Position numbers and translations under genes: made by a program. From the NCBI GenBank assembly GCA_009773995.1, contig VSMY01000040.1, positions 1-20,844 on the forward strand: 20,844 nucleotides of DNA, read 5' to 3'. Source of the DNA: Oscillibacter sp. (GTDB lineage: Bacteria > Bacillota > Clostridia > Oscillospirales > Oscillospiraceae). The notes below the pieces were generated by a model. It worked only from the letters and a program-made list of their open reading frames with translations, did no database searches and was not told the origin of the DNA. This document shows positions 6,958 to 14,425 of this stretch, piece after piece; position 1 is the first letter of the stretch; every line of letters starts with the position of its first letter.

Positions 6958-7785
6958 TCAAATATCCAGCGGCCGCTCCTCCCGGCCCGCCAGGGTCAGC
7001 AGCACGGAGCGCGCAAAGCCCGCCGCCCCGGCCAGCTCCGCCGCCTGGGTATAGCCATAGACGATGGCGTCGGCGCTGTGGGCGTCGGCGGTGAGGATGA
7101 TGTTTCCCCCCATGGTCCGCCATTCCTTCAAAAGAAACAGGGCCGGATAGGGGACGCTCCGATAGCCCCTGGACATGGCCCCGGTGTTGATTTCCAGCAG
7201 AGTCTCTTTTGGGTCCGCCCCGTGGAGGGCCTCCAAGGCGGCGGCTTGATAGGCGGGGTCCGTTTCGTCAAAAAAGCGCCCGGTCTCGTTGAACTTGGCA
7301 ATCAGGTCGACGTGGCCCAGGATGTCGGGCTTCCGTTCCGCCATGCGGCGGACCTCGTCATAATAGCGCTCCGCCATCATCCGGGAATTACCCGAAAAAT
7401 CCTCCCGGAGGCTCCGCTCCAGGGTCTCCCGGTCCCAGTCCACCGTGTGCCGGCCGCCCTTCCGGTCCCGCATATGGTGGGCGCTGCCGATCCAGTAGTC
7501 AAAGCCCTCCGCCGTCACGTCGGCCAGGTTGTCCAGCTCGATGCCCAGCAGCACGTCCATCCGCCCGGCATACTCCTCCCGGAGACGAAGGACCTCCGCC
7601 CGGTAGGCCGTCATGTCCGCCGGGAGGACCTCGCCCTCGTCCTCCCGCAGGGGCGTGTGGCTGTGGCCCGAGGCCCCGAAGGAGACCGCTCCGGCCTCAA
7701 ATGCCGCCCGGGCCATCTCCTCCAGGGTGTTCTTCCCATCGCACATCGTGGAGTGGGTATGCACCGAGCAGAAAGCCCCTCTCAT
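6958..7785 (-). CDS. hisK: Histidinol-phosphatase, PHP family
   Basis: A 275-residue PHP-superfamily phosphatase that removes phosphate from L-histidinol phosphate (step 8). Metal-binding motifs appear in family order: HTHSTMCDG (His9, His11), GASGHSH, GIELD, GSAHHM, GHVDL, EINTGAM and ILTADAHS. It is the Firmicutes-type enzyme, which explains why HisB here has only the dehydratase domain. The gene is the last of the operon. Its ATG overlaps the hisIE stop in ATGA, with AGGAGC inside the hisIE end serving as ribosome site. A strong terminator follows. Family members are named hisJ or hisK depending on species; the function is clear, the symbol less so. Confidence 0.92.
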   Translation of the reverse strand: MRGAFCSVHTHSTMCDGKNTLEEMARAAFEAGAVSFGASGHSHTPLREDEGEVLPADMTAYRAEVLRLREEYAGRMDVLLGIELDNLADVTAEGFDYWIGSAHHMRDRKGGRHTVDWDRETLERSLREDFSGNSRMMAERYYDEVRRMAERKPDILGHVDLIAKFNETGRFFDETDPAYQAAALEALHGADPKETLLEINTGAMSRGYRSVPYPALFLLKEWRTMGGNIILTADAHSADAIVYGYTQAAELAGAAGFARSVLLTLAGREERPLDI

Positions 7786-8417
7786 TGCATCCGCTCCTGC
7801 TTCACCTTGTGATCCACCACGTGGCGCTTCTCCAGCTCCCGTGTGACGTCCTCCACGGTGATGCCCATCTGGACCATCAGCACCATCACGTGGTAGCAGA
7901 GATCGGCGATCTCATAGACCGTCTCCTCTTTGTCCTCCTTCCGCCCGGCGATGATCACCTCGGTGCACTCCTCCCCCACCTTCTTGAGGATTTTGTCCAG
8001 TCCCTTTTCAAAGAGGTAGGTGGTGTAGCTTCCCTCCTTGGGATCCGTCTTCCGCCCGGCGATGAGGCGGTACAACCCCTCATAGCTGAAGGCTTTCAGC
8101 TCATCGGAGAGGTAGAGCTCGTTGAAAAAGCAGCTCTCCGCCCCGGTGTGGCAGGCGGGGCCGTCCTTCACCACCTCCACCACCAGGGCGTCGGCGTCGC
8201 AGTCGGCGGTGATGGAGACCACATGCTGGCGGTTCCCGCTGGTCTCCCCCTTTCGCCAGAGCTCCCGGCGGCTCCGGCTCCAGAAGCAGGTCCGGCGCTC
8301 GTCAATGGTAATGGCCAGGCTCTCGGCGTTCATGTAGGCCAGGGTCAGGACCTCCTTGGTGTAGTGGTCCTGGACGATGGCGGGAATTAGGCCCCGCTCG
8401 TCGAACTTCAAATCCAT
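7782..8417 (-). CDS. hisIE: Bifunctional phosphoribosyl-AMP cyclohydrolase / phosphoribosyl-ATP pyrophosphatase
   Basis: A 211-residue fusion that does steps 2 and 3 of histidine synthesis. The HisI domain (about residues 1-115) has the Mg/Zn site: DCDAD at 72-76, Cys89 and Cys96 (GPACHTGAESCFF), and the conserved W-SRSR..LW-KGETSG region. The HisE domain (about 125-205) has the MazG-like helices KVGEECTEVIIA and EIADLCYHVMVLM. The ATG at 8417 is separated from the stop of the Cys-rich gene by a single base, with GGAGG upstream. The end overlaps hisK by 4 bases. Length and domain order are normal for bacterial HisIE. Confidence 0.96.
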   Translation of the reverse strand: MDLKFDERGLIPAIVQDHYTKEVLTLAYMNAESLAITIDERRTCFWSRSRRELWRKGETSGNRQHVVSITADCDADALVVEVVKDGPACHTGAESCFFNELYLSDELKAFSYEGLYRLIAGRKTDPKEGSYTTYLFEKGLDKILKKVGEECTEVIIAGRKEDKEETVYEIADLCYHVMVLMVQMGITVEDVTRELEKRHVVDHKVKQERMQ

Positions 8418-8418
8418 G

Positions 8419-8862
8419 TCACGCCTCCTCCCGCTCGATGATGTGGAACCGGCAGTCCTGCGCGCCGTTCAGGATGGTGCCCTCCGGGTCCACGATAAAG
8501 CTCCGTTCCGGCCACAGCTCCCGGAGGATGTGAAGCACGCTCTGGCGGGAGCACTCGCACAGCAGGCAGGAGTTGATGTAGCCCTGGGTGTGGAGGGAAC
8601 AGGTGCACTGGTGGAAAATCAGCCAGAACTCCTTCCCCGGCTGTACAATCTCCGTATCCAAGCCTCCCATCTCTCCCAGGGCCTGGAAAAACGCGTCGAT
8701 GTCCCCGCCGGTGCGCCCTTGTACGCCCCGGTAGAAGTCCAGCATCCCCATCTGAAGGCAGTTTTCCGCGCAGCTGCGAAGAAGGGTACCCCGCTCCTCT
8801 TCCGGCAGGGCCGCCAGCCCTGCCTCGAACCCCGGAAACCACCAGCGAATCTCACTGTCCAT
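8419..8862 (-). CDS. Uncharacterised Cys-rich protein inside the his operon
   Basis: A 147-residue protein with eight cysteines: C31, C35, C86, C88, C99, C102, C104 and C137. C86-C104 form a dense CTC...CLLCEC cluster. The C-terminal end (ECS..., a helix, then G-A-Q-D-C-R-F-H-I) resembles the closing part of V4R/DUF6144-like small-ligand or metal-binding domains, where a late G-D-x-x-C-x-F-x-I is usual. This is a weak, remembered resemblance, not an assignment. There is no signal peptide or membrane segment. The ATG at 8862 has AAGGAGC 7 bases upstream. It sits between hisF (23-base gap) and hisIE (1-base gap), so it is made with the histidine enzymes. No step of the pathway is missing that it could fill. 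A redox or metal-sensing role is only a guess. Confidence 0.8.
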   Translation of the reverse strand: MDSEIRWWFPGFEAGLAALPEEERGTLLRSCAENCLQMGMLDFYRGVQGRTGGDIDAFFQALGEMGGLDTEIVQPGKEFWLIFHQCTCSLHTQGYINSCLLCECSRQSVLHILRELWPERSFIVDPEGTILNGAQDCRFHIIEREEA

Positions 8863-8885
8863 TCTGTAAGCTCCTTCCCCAATTT

Positions 8886-9641
8886 TTATAGCCGCATCTC
8901 CGCGCCTCTCGCGCGGAGATATCGTTTCAGCTCCTTGATGTCCACTTGCTTTGTGTGGAAAATGGAGGCGGCCAGCCCCGCGTCCACACCGGAATGGGCG
9001 AAGAGCTCCGCGAAGTGCTCCATGTTCCCCGCCCCGCCGCTGGCAATGATGGGCACCTTCACCCTAGCCGCCAGGGCGTCCAGCATCTCCAGGTCGAAGC
9101 CCCTCTTCACGCCGTCGGTGTCAATGGAGTTCAGCACGATTTCCCCCGCGCCGTCTCCCACGCCCCGGACCGCCCACTCCATGGCGTCGATGCCGGTGTC
9201 CTCCCGGCCCCCCTTGGCGAAGAGGCGGAACTGCCCGTCCACCCGCTTCACGTCCATGCTGAGGACCACGCACTGGTCCCCGTAGCGTTTCGCCGCCGCG
9301 GCGATGATGGAGGGGTCCGCAATGGCCCCGGAGTTGACGCTGACCTTGTCCGCGCCGCATTTCAGCACCCGGTCGAAGTCCTCCAGCGTCCGGATGCCGC
9401 CCCCCACCGTCAGGGGGATGAAGATCTCGGAGGCCACGCGGCGGAGGATGTCCGTGAACAGCCCCCGCCCCTCGGCGGAGGCGGTGATATCGTAAAACAC
9501 CAGCTCGTCGGCCCCGGAGTCGTTGTAGAACCGGGCCAGCTCCACCGGGTCCGCCAGGTCCCGGAGCCCCTCGAAGTTGGTCCCCTTCACCACCCGGCCG
9601 TCCCGCACGTCCAGGCAGGGGATGATCCGTTTGGCTAACAC
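8886..9641 (-). CDS. hisF: Imidazole glycerol phosphate synthase, cyclase subunit
   Basis: A 251-residue (beta-alpha)8 barrel that uses ammonia from HisH to convert PRFAR into IGP and AICAR (step 5). The start IIPCLDVRDGRVVKG carries catalytic Asp11. VLSMDVKR carries Asp130. Phosphate-binding TVGGGIRT and IIASGGAGN are present, and the chain ends KRYLRARGAEMRL as in the family. It starts with GTG at 9641 behind GGAGG. It overlaps the end of hisA by 7 bases, so translation is coupled. The ammonia-supplying partner HisH is encoded further upstream in the same operon. Confidence 0.97.
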   Translation of the reverse strand: MLAKRIIPCLDVRDGRVVKGTNFEGLRDLADPVELARFYNDSGADELVFYDITASAEGRGLFTDILRRVASEIFIPLTVGGGIRTLEDFDRVLKCGADKVSVNSGAIADPSIIAAAAKRYGDQCVVLSMDVKRVDGQFRLFAKGGREDTGIDAMEWAVRGVGDGAGEIVLNSIDTDGVKRGFDLEMLDALAARVKVPIIASGGAGNMEHFAELFAHSGVDAGLAASIFHTKQVDIKELKRYLRARGAEMRL

Positions 9642-10354
9642 GCCCCCACCTCCTCGACGACGGTCCGCAGATCCAGCCGCCCGTCGTACAGGGCCTTGCC
9701 CAGGATGGCGGCCCGGACCCCCATGCGCTCCAGCCGCCGCAGCTCCTCCAGAGTGCCGACGCCGCCGGAGGCGGTGACGTCCAGGCCCTCGATTTTCACC
9801 AGCTCCTCATAGAGCTCCAGGTTGGTCCCCTGCCCCGCGCCGTCCCGGCTGATGTCCGTGTAGATGACGGTCCGCACCCCCGCGTCCCGGAGGCGGCGGC
9901 AGAAGTCCACCCCCTTTTCCCGGGAAAGCTCCTTCCAGCCGTTGACGGCCACATACCCGTCCCGGGCGTCCACGCCCACGGCGATTTGATCCCCGTAGGT
10001 CCGGGCCATGCGGGCGGTGAAGGCAAAATCCTTCACGGCAATGGTGCCCAAAATGCAGCGGCCCACCCCCAGGTCCAGATACCGCCGGATGCGCTCCTCC
10101 GTGCGGACGCCGCCACCTACCTCAATAAAGAGCCCGCCCTGCTTCGCGATGGCGGCGATGCTGTCGAAGTTCGCCAGGGTCCCGTCACGGGCGCCGTCCA
10201 AATCCACCACATGGAGGTATTGGGCCCCGGCGGCAAGAAACGCCCGCGCCTGGGCGCAGGGGTCCGTGCCATAGACGGTCTCCCGGTCATAATCCCCCTG
10301 GCAGAGGCGGACCACCTGTCCGCCCCGGAGGTCAATGGCTGGAAAAATCTGCAT
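9635..10354 (-). CDS. hisA: ProFAR isomerase (phosphoribosylformimino-5-aminoimidazole carboxamide ribotide isomerase)
   Basis: A 239-residue (beta-alpha)8 barrel for the Amadori rearrangement of step 4. FPAIDLRGG carries catalytic Asp8, and AVGVDARDG carries Asp129. Both phosphate-binding loops (EVGGGVRT, TASGGVGT) are present. The ATG at 10354 has AAAGGAGC 6 bases upstream. The stop overlaps the GTG of hisF. The PNPOx-like gene ends 15 bases before the start. Length is normal. Confidence 0.96.
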   Translation of the reverse strand: MQIFPAIDLRGGQVVRLCQGDYDRETVYGTDPCAQARAFLAAGAQYLHVVDLDGARDGTLANFDSIAAIAKQGGLFIEVGGGVRTEERIRRYLDLGVGRCILGTIAVKDFAFTARMARTYGDQIAVGVDARDGYVAVNGWKELSREKGVDFCRRLRDAGVRTVIYTDISRDGAGQGTNLELYEELVKIEGLDVTASGGVGTLEELRRLERMGVRAAILGKALYDGRLDLRTVVEEVGAC

Positions 10355-10369
10355 GCTTCCGCTCCTTTC

Positions 10370-10840
10370 TCACGGGTGGACCTTGCAGGTCAGCTCCTCC
10401 GCGTCCAGGCGGAACACCTGGGTGTTTTCCAGGGCCGCTTCGCCGATATCCCACTGGTCCCTCCCGGTGACATGGGCCATAATGGCCAGGAGGCCCGCCC
10501 GTTTCTCCTCCGCCGCCTCCAGCACCGTCACCGGCCCGCCGCCCATGACGCACCGGAAGCGGGAGGTGGCGTCCTGCGCCCTCTCCCCCACGACCCACTC
10601 ATGGCCCGTGTCCATCTCAAAGGCGGCCCAGCCGGTCCGGCGGATGAGGTCCATCTTCCGGCCCTCTTTGGCGCCGTGGAAGTAGAAGGCGTAACGCCCG
10701 TCTTGCTCCACAACGCCAAAGTCCAGGGGAACCACGTAGGCCCGTCCCCCATCGCACAGACCCAGGCGGCAGCAATCACAGGCCGTTATAATCTCCCGGA
10801 TTTTGACTGGGTCCGTGACCTCCCGGTCCTTTCTTCTCAT
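10370..10840 (-). CDS. Pyridoxamine 5'-phosphate oxidase-like / NimA-like flavin-binding protein
   Basis: A 156-residue split-barrel protein. It starts MRRKDREVTD and has the NimA-like core R-L-G-L-C-D...YVVPLDFGV, YAFYFHGAKEGRK and W-A-A-F-E-M. Relatives bind FMN (some heme or F420), and a few reduce nitroimidazole drugs. The physiological substrate of most is unknown. I chose the ATG at 10840 because it begins the conserved family N-terminus and has a purine-rich AGAGGGGG upstream. An in-frame TTG at 10858 would overlap the hisH stop by 4 bases and remains possible. It lies between hisH and hisA in the his operon with short gaps, although it has no known part in histidine synthesis. Confidence 0.85.
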   Translation of the reverse strand: MRRKDREVTDPVKIREIITACDCCRLGLCDGGRAYVVPLDFGVVEQDGRYAFYFHGAKEGRKMDLIRRTGWAAFEMDTGHEWVVGERAQDATSRFRCVMGGGPVTVLEAAEEKRAGLLAIMAHVTGRDQWDIGEAALENTQVFRLDAEELTCKVHP

Positions 10841-10854
10841 AGCGTCCCCCTCTC

Positions 10855-11466
10855 TCAAAGCTCCGCGAAGGCCCGCAGCAGCCGCAGTCCCGCGTCCCCG
10901 GACTTCTCCGGGTGGAACTGGGTTCCCCAGACGTTCCCCCGGCGGACCGCGCCGGTGATGGCCACGTTCCCATATTGGGACGTTCCCAGGGTGCTCTCCC
11001 GGCAGTTCCGGGCGTAGTAGCTGTGGACGTAGTAGACATATTCGCCGTCTCGGAAATACTTGAACAGCGGATCGTCCTGCACAATCTCCAGGCTGTTCCA
11101 GCCCATGTGAGGAATTTTCAGCTCCCTGTCCGCCAGGTCCTCCCCCAGAAAAACCACCTCGCCGGGGACCAGGCCCAAGCCGGGGTGCTCGCCGTACTCA
11201 AAGCTCCGGTCAAAGAGGAGCTGCATCCCCAGGCAGATGCCAAGCAGCGGCTTGCGCTCCGCCTCCTCCAGAAGTACCGGGACCAGCCCCGTCTCATCCA
11301 GCTTGGCCCGCGCGTCCCCAAAGGCCCCCACGCCGGGCAGGATAATCCGGTCCGCCGCCCGGAGGCGCTCCGCCTCGCCGGCGACCTCCGCCTCCAGACC
11401 CAGGGAGCGGAGGCTGGATTGCAGGGAGAACAGATTCCCCACGCCGTAGTCCACGATGGCGGTCAT
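10855..11466 (-). CDS. hisH: Imidazole glycerol phosphate synthase, glutamine amidotransferase subunit
   Basis: A 203-residue class I glutamine amidotransferase that feeds ammonia to HisF. The nucleophile elbow GICLGMQ has Cys78, and QFHPEKSG supplies His184 and Glu186. IVDYGVGNLFS at the start and LPGVGAFGD (oxyanion strand) are typical of HisH. The ATG at 11466 shares one base with the hisB stop (TGATG). A GTG one codon earlier (11469) could serve instead, adding one Met. AAAGGGGTG lies upstream. Coupling to hisB is likely. Confidence 0.96.
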   Translation of the reverse strand: MTAIVDYGVGNLFSLQSSLRSLGLEAEVAGEAERLRAADRIILPGVGAFGDARAKLDETGLVPVLLEEAERKPLLGICLGMQLLFDRSFEYGEHPGLGLVPGEVVFLGEDLADRELKIPHMGWNSLEIVQDDPLFKYFRDGEYVYYVHSYYARNCRESTLGTSQYGNVAITGAVRRGNVWGTQFHPEKSGDAGLRLLRAFAEL

Positions 11467-12053
11467 CACAGCACCCCTTTCGTGCTGGGAATCTCGTCCA
11501 TGTGCCTGGGGTCCAGGGACACGGCCTGCTTCAGCGTCCGTCCCATGCCCTTGAAGACGGCCTCCAGGATGTGGTGGGTGTTCTCCCCCGCGACCTTCCG
11601 GATGTGAACAGAGCCGGGGCAGTTCCGCACGAAGCCCAGCCAGAACTCCTGGGCCAGCTCTGTATCGAAGTCCCCCACCTTGGCGGCGGGCAGGTCTGCC
11701 GCCCAGCCCAGGTAATCCCGGCCCGAGAGGTCACAGGCGCACAGGACCAGGGTCTCGTCCATGGGCAGCAGGAACTGTCCGTAGCGGACAATGCCCCGCT
11801 TGTCCCCCAAAGCCTCCTGAAACGCCTTGCCCAGGCAGATGCCGACGTCCTCCACGGAGTGGTGGTAATCCACCTGGGCGTCTCCGCGGCAGGTAACGGA
11901 AAGGTCGAAATCCCCGTGCCGGGCGAAGAGCTCCAGCATGTGGTCCAGGAAGCCGCAGCCGGTGGCGATGTCCGCCTTCCCGGCGCCGTCCAGGTTCAGG
12001 GAGAGCTTGATTTGGGTCTCCCGGGTGTCCCGTTGAATGCTCGCGGTACGCAT
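11466..12053 (-). CDS. hisB: Imidazoleglycerol-phosphate dehydratase
   Basis: A 195-residue monofunctional dehydratase (step 6), without the N-terminal HAD phosphatase domain of enterobacterial HisB. Mn-binding motifs are GFLDHMLELFARHGDFD and DYHHSVEDVG, repeated near the end as VHIRKVAGENTHHILEA. The final K-x-x-G-R-x-L-K-Q-A-V is also present. The ATG at 12053 follows AGGAGGGA. The gap to hisC is 13 bases, and the stop overlaps hisH. Confidence 0.97.
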   Translation of the reverse strand: MRTASIQRDTRETQIKLSLNLDGAGKADIATGCGFLDHMLELFARHGDFDLSVTCRGDAQVDYHHSVEDVGICLGKAFQEALGDKRGIVRYGQFLLPMDETLVLCACDLSGRDYLGWAADLPAAKVGDFDTELAQEFWLGFVRNCPGSVHIRKVAGENTHHILEAVFKGMGRTLKQAVSLDPRHMDEIPSTKGVL

Positions 12054-12066
12054 GACGCTTCCCTCC

Positions 12067-13131
12067 TTATCCCTCGGCCAGCAGCCGGTCCACTTTCTCT
12101 ATCAGCGCCTCCATCTGCTCCTTCGAGCCGATGGTGACGCGGACGAAATCCCGGATGCGGTCCTTGTCGAACCAGCGGACCAGAATGCCGCGCTCCTTCA
12201 AGCTCCGGTACAGCTCCCCGCCGGAAATGGGGCCCCTCCCGGCAAACAGGAAATTGGCTGAGGAGGGCAGAACGGTAAAGCCTCGGGCCTCCAGGGCCTC
12301 CGCGGCCCAGGCCCGGTTCTCCTGAACGCTGCGGCAGCAGGACCGGAAATAACCCTCGTCCTCCATGGCGGCGGCCCCCGCCAGCAGGGAAAGGCGGTTG
12401 ACATTATAGGGGTTGAAGCTGTACTTCACCCGGTTCAGGTCCGCGATGAGCTCCGGAGAGCCCAGGGCAAAGCCCACCCGGCCTCCCGCCAGGGAGCGGC
12501 TCTTGGACATGGTCTGGGTCACCAGCAGGTTCTCGTACTCCCGGACCAGGGGAGCGCAGCTCTCCGCCCCGAAGTCCACATAGGCCTCGTCCACCACGAC
12601 CACACGGTCCCGATCCTTTTCCAGCAGCCGCCGGATATCCGAAACGGGGACCGTCATGCCCGTGGGGGCGTTGGGATTGGCGATGACCACCGTGCCGGGG
12701 AAATCCAGGTAGTCCTCCACGTTCAGGGAGAAATCCTCCCGCAGGGGGACCCGCTGGGCCTCCAGGCCGAAGAGGGCCGCCTGGGCCTCATAAAAGCCGT
12801 AGGTAATATCGGCAAAAGCCGCGCCCTTCCCCTCGCCGCAGAAGGCCCGGAAGGCGAAGGCCAGGATCTCATCGGAGCCGTTGCCCGAAATCACGTTCTC
12901 CGGGGCCAGGCCGTACCGCTTGGCAACGGCGGCGTTCAGCGCCGCGCAGGTGGGGTCCGAGTAGAGATAGAGCTTTTCTATCTCCTCCCGGCTCAGGGCC
13001 TCCAGGACCTTGGGAGAGGGCGGGAAGGGGCTCTCGTTGGTGTTCAGCTTGATGTATTTCTGGTCTCGAGGCTGCTCGCCGGGGGTATAGGGGTCACAGC
13101 GCAGGGCCTCGGGGGACAAAAACCGGCTCAT
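12067..13131 (-). CDS. hisC: Histidinol-phosphate aminotransferase
   Basis: A 354-residue fold-type I PLP enzyme that transaminates imidazole acetol phosphate with glutamate (step 7). The PLP lysine is Lys210 in TMSKSRSLAGGRVGFALG. ANPNAPTG (151-158), DEAYVDFG and the N-terminal KLNTNESPFPPSP are typical. The ATG at 13131 has only a weak ribosome site (AGCGGTGG) in the 13-base gap after hisD, so it may rely on reinitiation. Confidence 0.96.
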   Translation of the reverse strand: MSRFLSPEALRCDPYTPGEQPRDQKYIKLNTNESPFPPSPKVLEALSREEIEKLYLYSDPTCAALNAAVAKRYGLAPENVISGNGSDEILAFAFRAFCGEGKGAAFADITYGFYEAQAALFGLEAQRVPLREDFSLNVEDYLDFPGTVVIANPNAPTGMTVPVSDIRRLLEKDRDRVVVVDEAYVDFGAESCAPLVREYENLLVTQTMSKSRSLAGGRVGFALGSPELIADLNRVKYSFNPYNVNRLSLLAGAAAMEDEGYFRSCCRSVQENRAWAAEALEARGFTVLPSSANFLFAGRGPISGGELYRSLKERGILVRWFDKDRIRDFVRVTIGSKEQMEALIEKVDRLLAEG

Positions 13132-13144
13132 AAAACCACCGCTT

Positions 13145-14425
13145 TCATTCAGATTTTTTCCGGCTCTCCGCCGACCGGGCGTGGCCCTCCAGGCCCTCCC
13201 GCCGGGCGAAGTCCGCGATGCGGTCGGAACAGGCGCTCAGCGCCGCCCGGTCGTAGCAGAGGAAGCTGGACCGCTTCATAAAATCGTCCACCCCTAGGGG
13301 GCTGGAGAACCGGGCGGCACCGTTCGTCGGCAGGGTGTGGTTTGGCCCGGCGAAGTAGTCCCCCAGAGCCTCCGGCGTGGAGCGGCCCAGGAAGACGCTC
13401 CCGGCGTTTTTGATCCGAGGCAGCAGGGCGAAGGGATCGTCCACGCAGAGCTCCAGGTGCTCCGGGGCGATGCGGTTCACCGCCTCCACGGCCTTGTCCA
13501 GGCTGTCCGTGACGATGATTTTCCCGTTGTCCTCGATGGAGCGGCGGGCAATGTCCTTCCGGGGCAGGGTCTCCAGCTGGGCCTCTACCTGGGCTTGGAC
13601 GGCCTCGGCCAATTCCCGGCTGTCCGTCACCAGCACGGCGGAGGACAGCACGTCGTGCTCCGCCTGGCTGAGGAGATCCGCCGCCGCCCACTGGGGATTC
13701 GTCTTCCCGTCCGCCAGGACCAAAATCTCGCTGGGCCCGGCAATCATGTCGATGGCCACCCGGCCGAAGACCTTCCGCTTGGCGGTGGCCACGAAAATGC
13801 CGCCGGGACCCACAATCTTGTCCACCTGGGGCACGGTCTCCGTGCCGTAGGCCAGGGCCGCCACCGCCTGGGCTCCGCCGATTTTGAAGACCTCCGTCAC
13901 CTCCGCCAGCTCCGCCGCCATCAGGGCCTCGGGGCTGACGGATCCGTCCGGCCGGGGAGGCGTCACGATCACAATATCCTGTACCCCGGCAATCTGGGCG
14001 GGGATGGCGTTCATCAAAATGGTGGAGGGAAACGCCTCCGGGCTCCGGGGCACGCAGACGCCCACCCGCTCGATGGGCGTCCACCGCTGGCCCATGACGA
14101 TCCCCGCCCGGTCCGTGAGAACGAAGTCATTGTGCCGCTGCCGCTCGTGGAAGTGCCGGATGTTCTCCGCCGCTTCCCTCAATGTCTCCATAAAATCAGG
14201 GTCCACGGCCCGCCGGGCGGCGTCAAACTCCTCCGCGCTCACCCACAGGTCCCGGAGCTCCGCGCCGTCGAAGCGGCGGGTATAGTCCCGGAGGGCGGCG
14301 TCGCCCCGCGCCCGGACTTCTTTGATCACCGCGTCCACGGCGGCGGACACGTCCTCCTCCGCCTGGATGTCCCGGTTCAGGAACTCCTCCGGGGAGAGGG
14401 CGTCAAAGTCCAGAATCCGCATCAT
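13145..14425 (-). CDS. hisD: Histidinol dehydrogenase
   Basis: A 426-residue NAD-dependent enzyme that oxidises histidinol to histidine in two steps (9-10). Zinc ligands are all present: Gln254 and His257 in SQAEHD, Asp357 in GDYFAGPNH, and His416 in GLEGHARS. Catalytic Glu322 and His323 lie in APEHLEL. One departure is at residues 125-135, where CVPRSPEAFPSTILMNA replaces the V-P-G-G-x-A-x-x-P-S-T seen in the well-known HisDs, so the double glycine is lost. The ATG at 14425 overlaps the stop of hisZG (ATGA). GGAGGTGA inside the hisZG end is the ribosome site. Confidence 0.96.
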   Translation of the reverse strand: MMRILDFDALSPEEFLNRDIQAEEDVSAAVDAVIKEVRARGDAALRDYTRRFDGAELRDLWVSAEEFDAARRAVDPDFMETLREAAENIRHFHERQRHNDFVLTDRAGIVMGQRWTPIERVGVCVPRSPEAFPSTILMNAIPAQIAGVQDIVIVTPPRPDGSVSPEALMAAELAEVTEVFKIGGAQAVAALAYGTETVPQVDKIVGPGGIFVATAKRKVFGRVAIDMIAGPSEILVLADGKTNPQWAAADLLSQAEHDVLSSAVLVTDSRELAEAVQAQVEAQLETLPRKDIARRSIEDNGKIIVTDSLDKAVEAVNRIAPEHLELCVDDPFALLPRIKNAGSVFLGRSTPEALGDYFAGPNHTLPTNGAARFSSPLGVDDFMKRSSFLCYDRAALSACSDRIADFARREGLEGHARSAESRKKSE

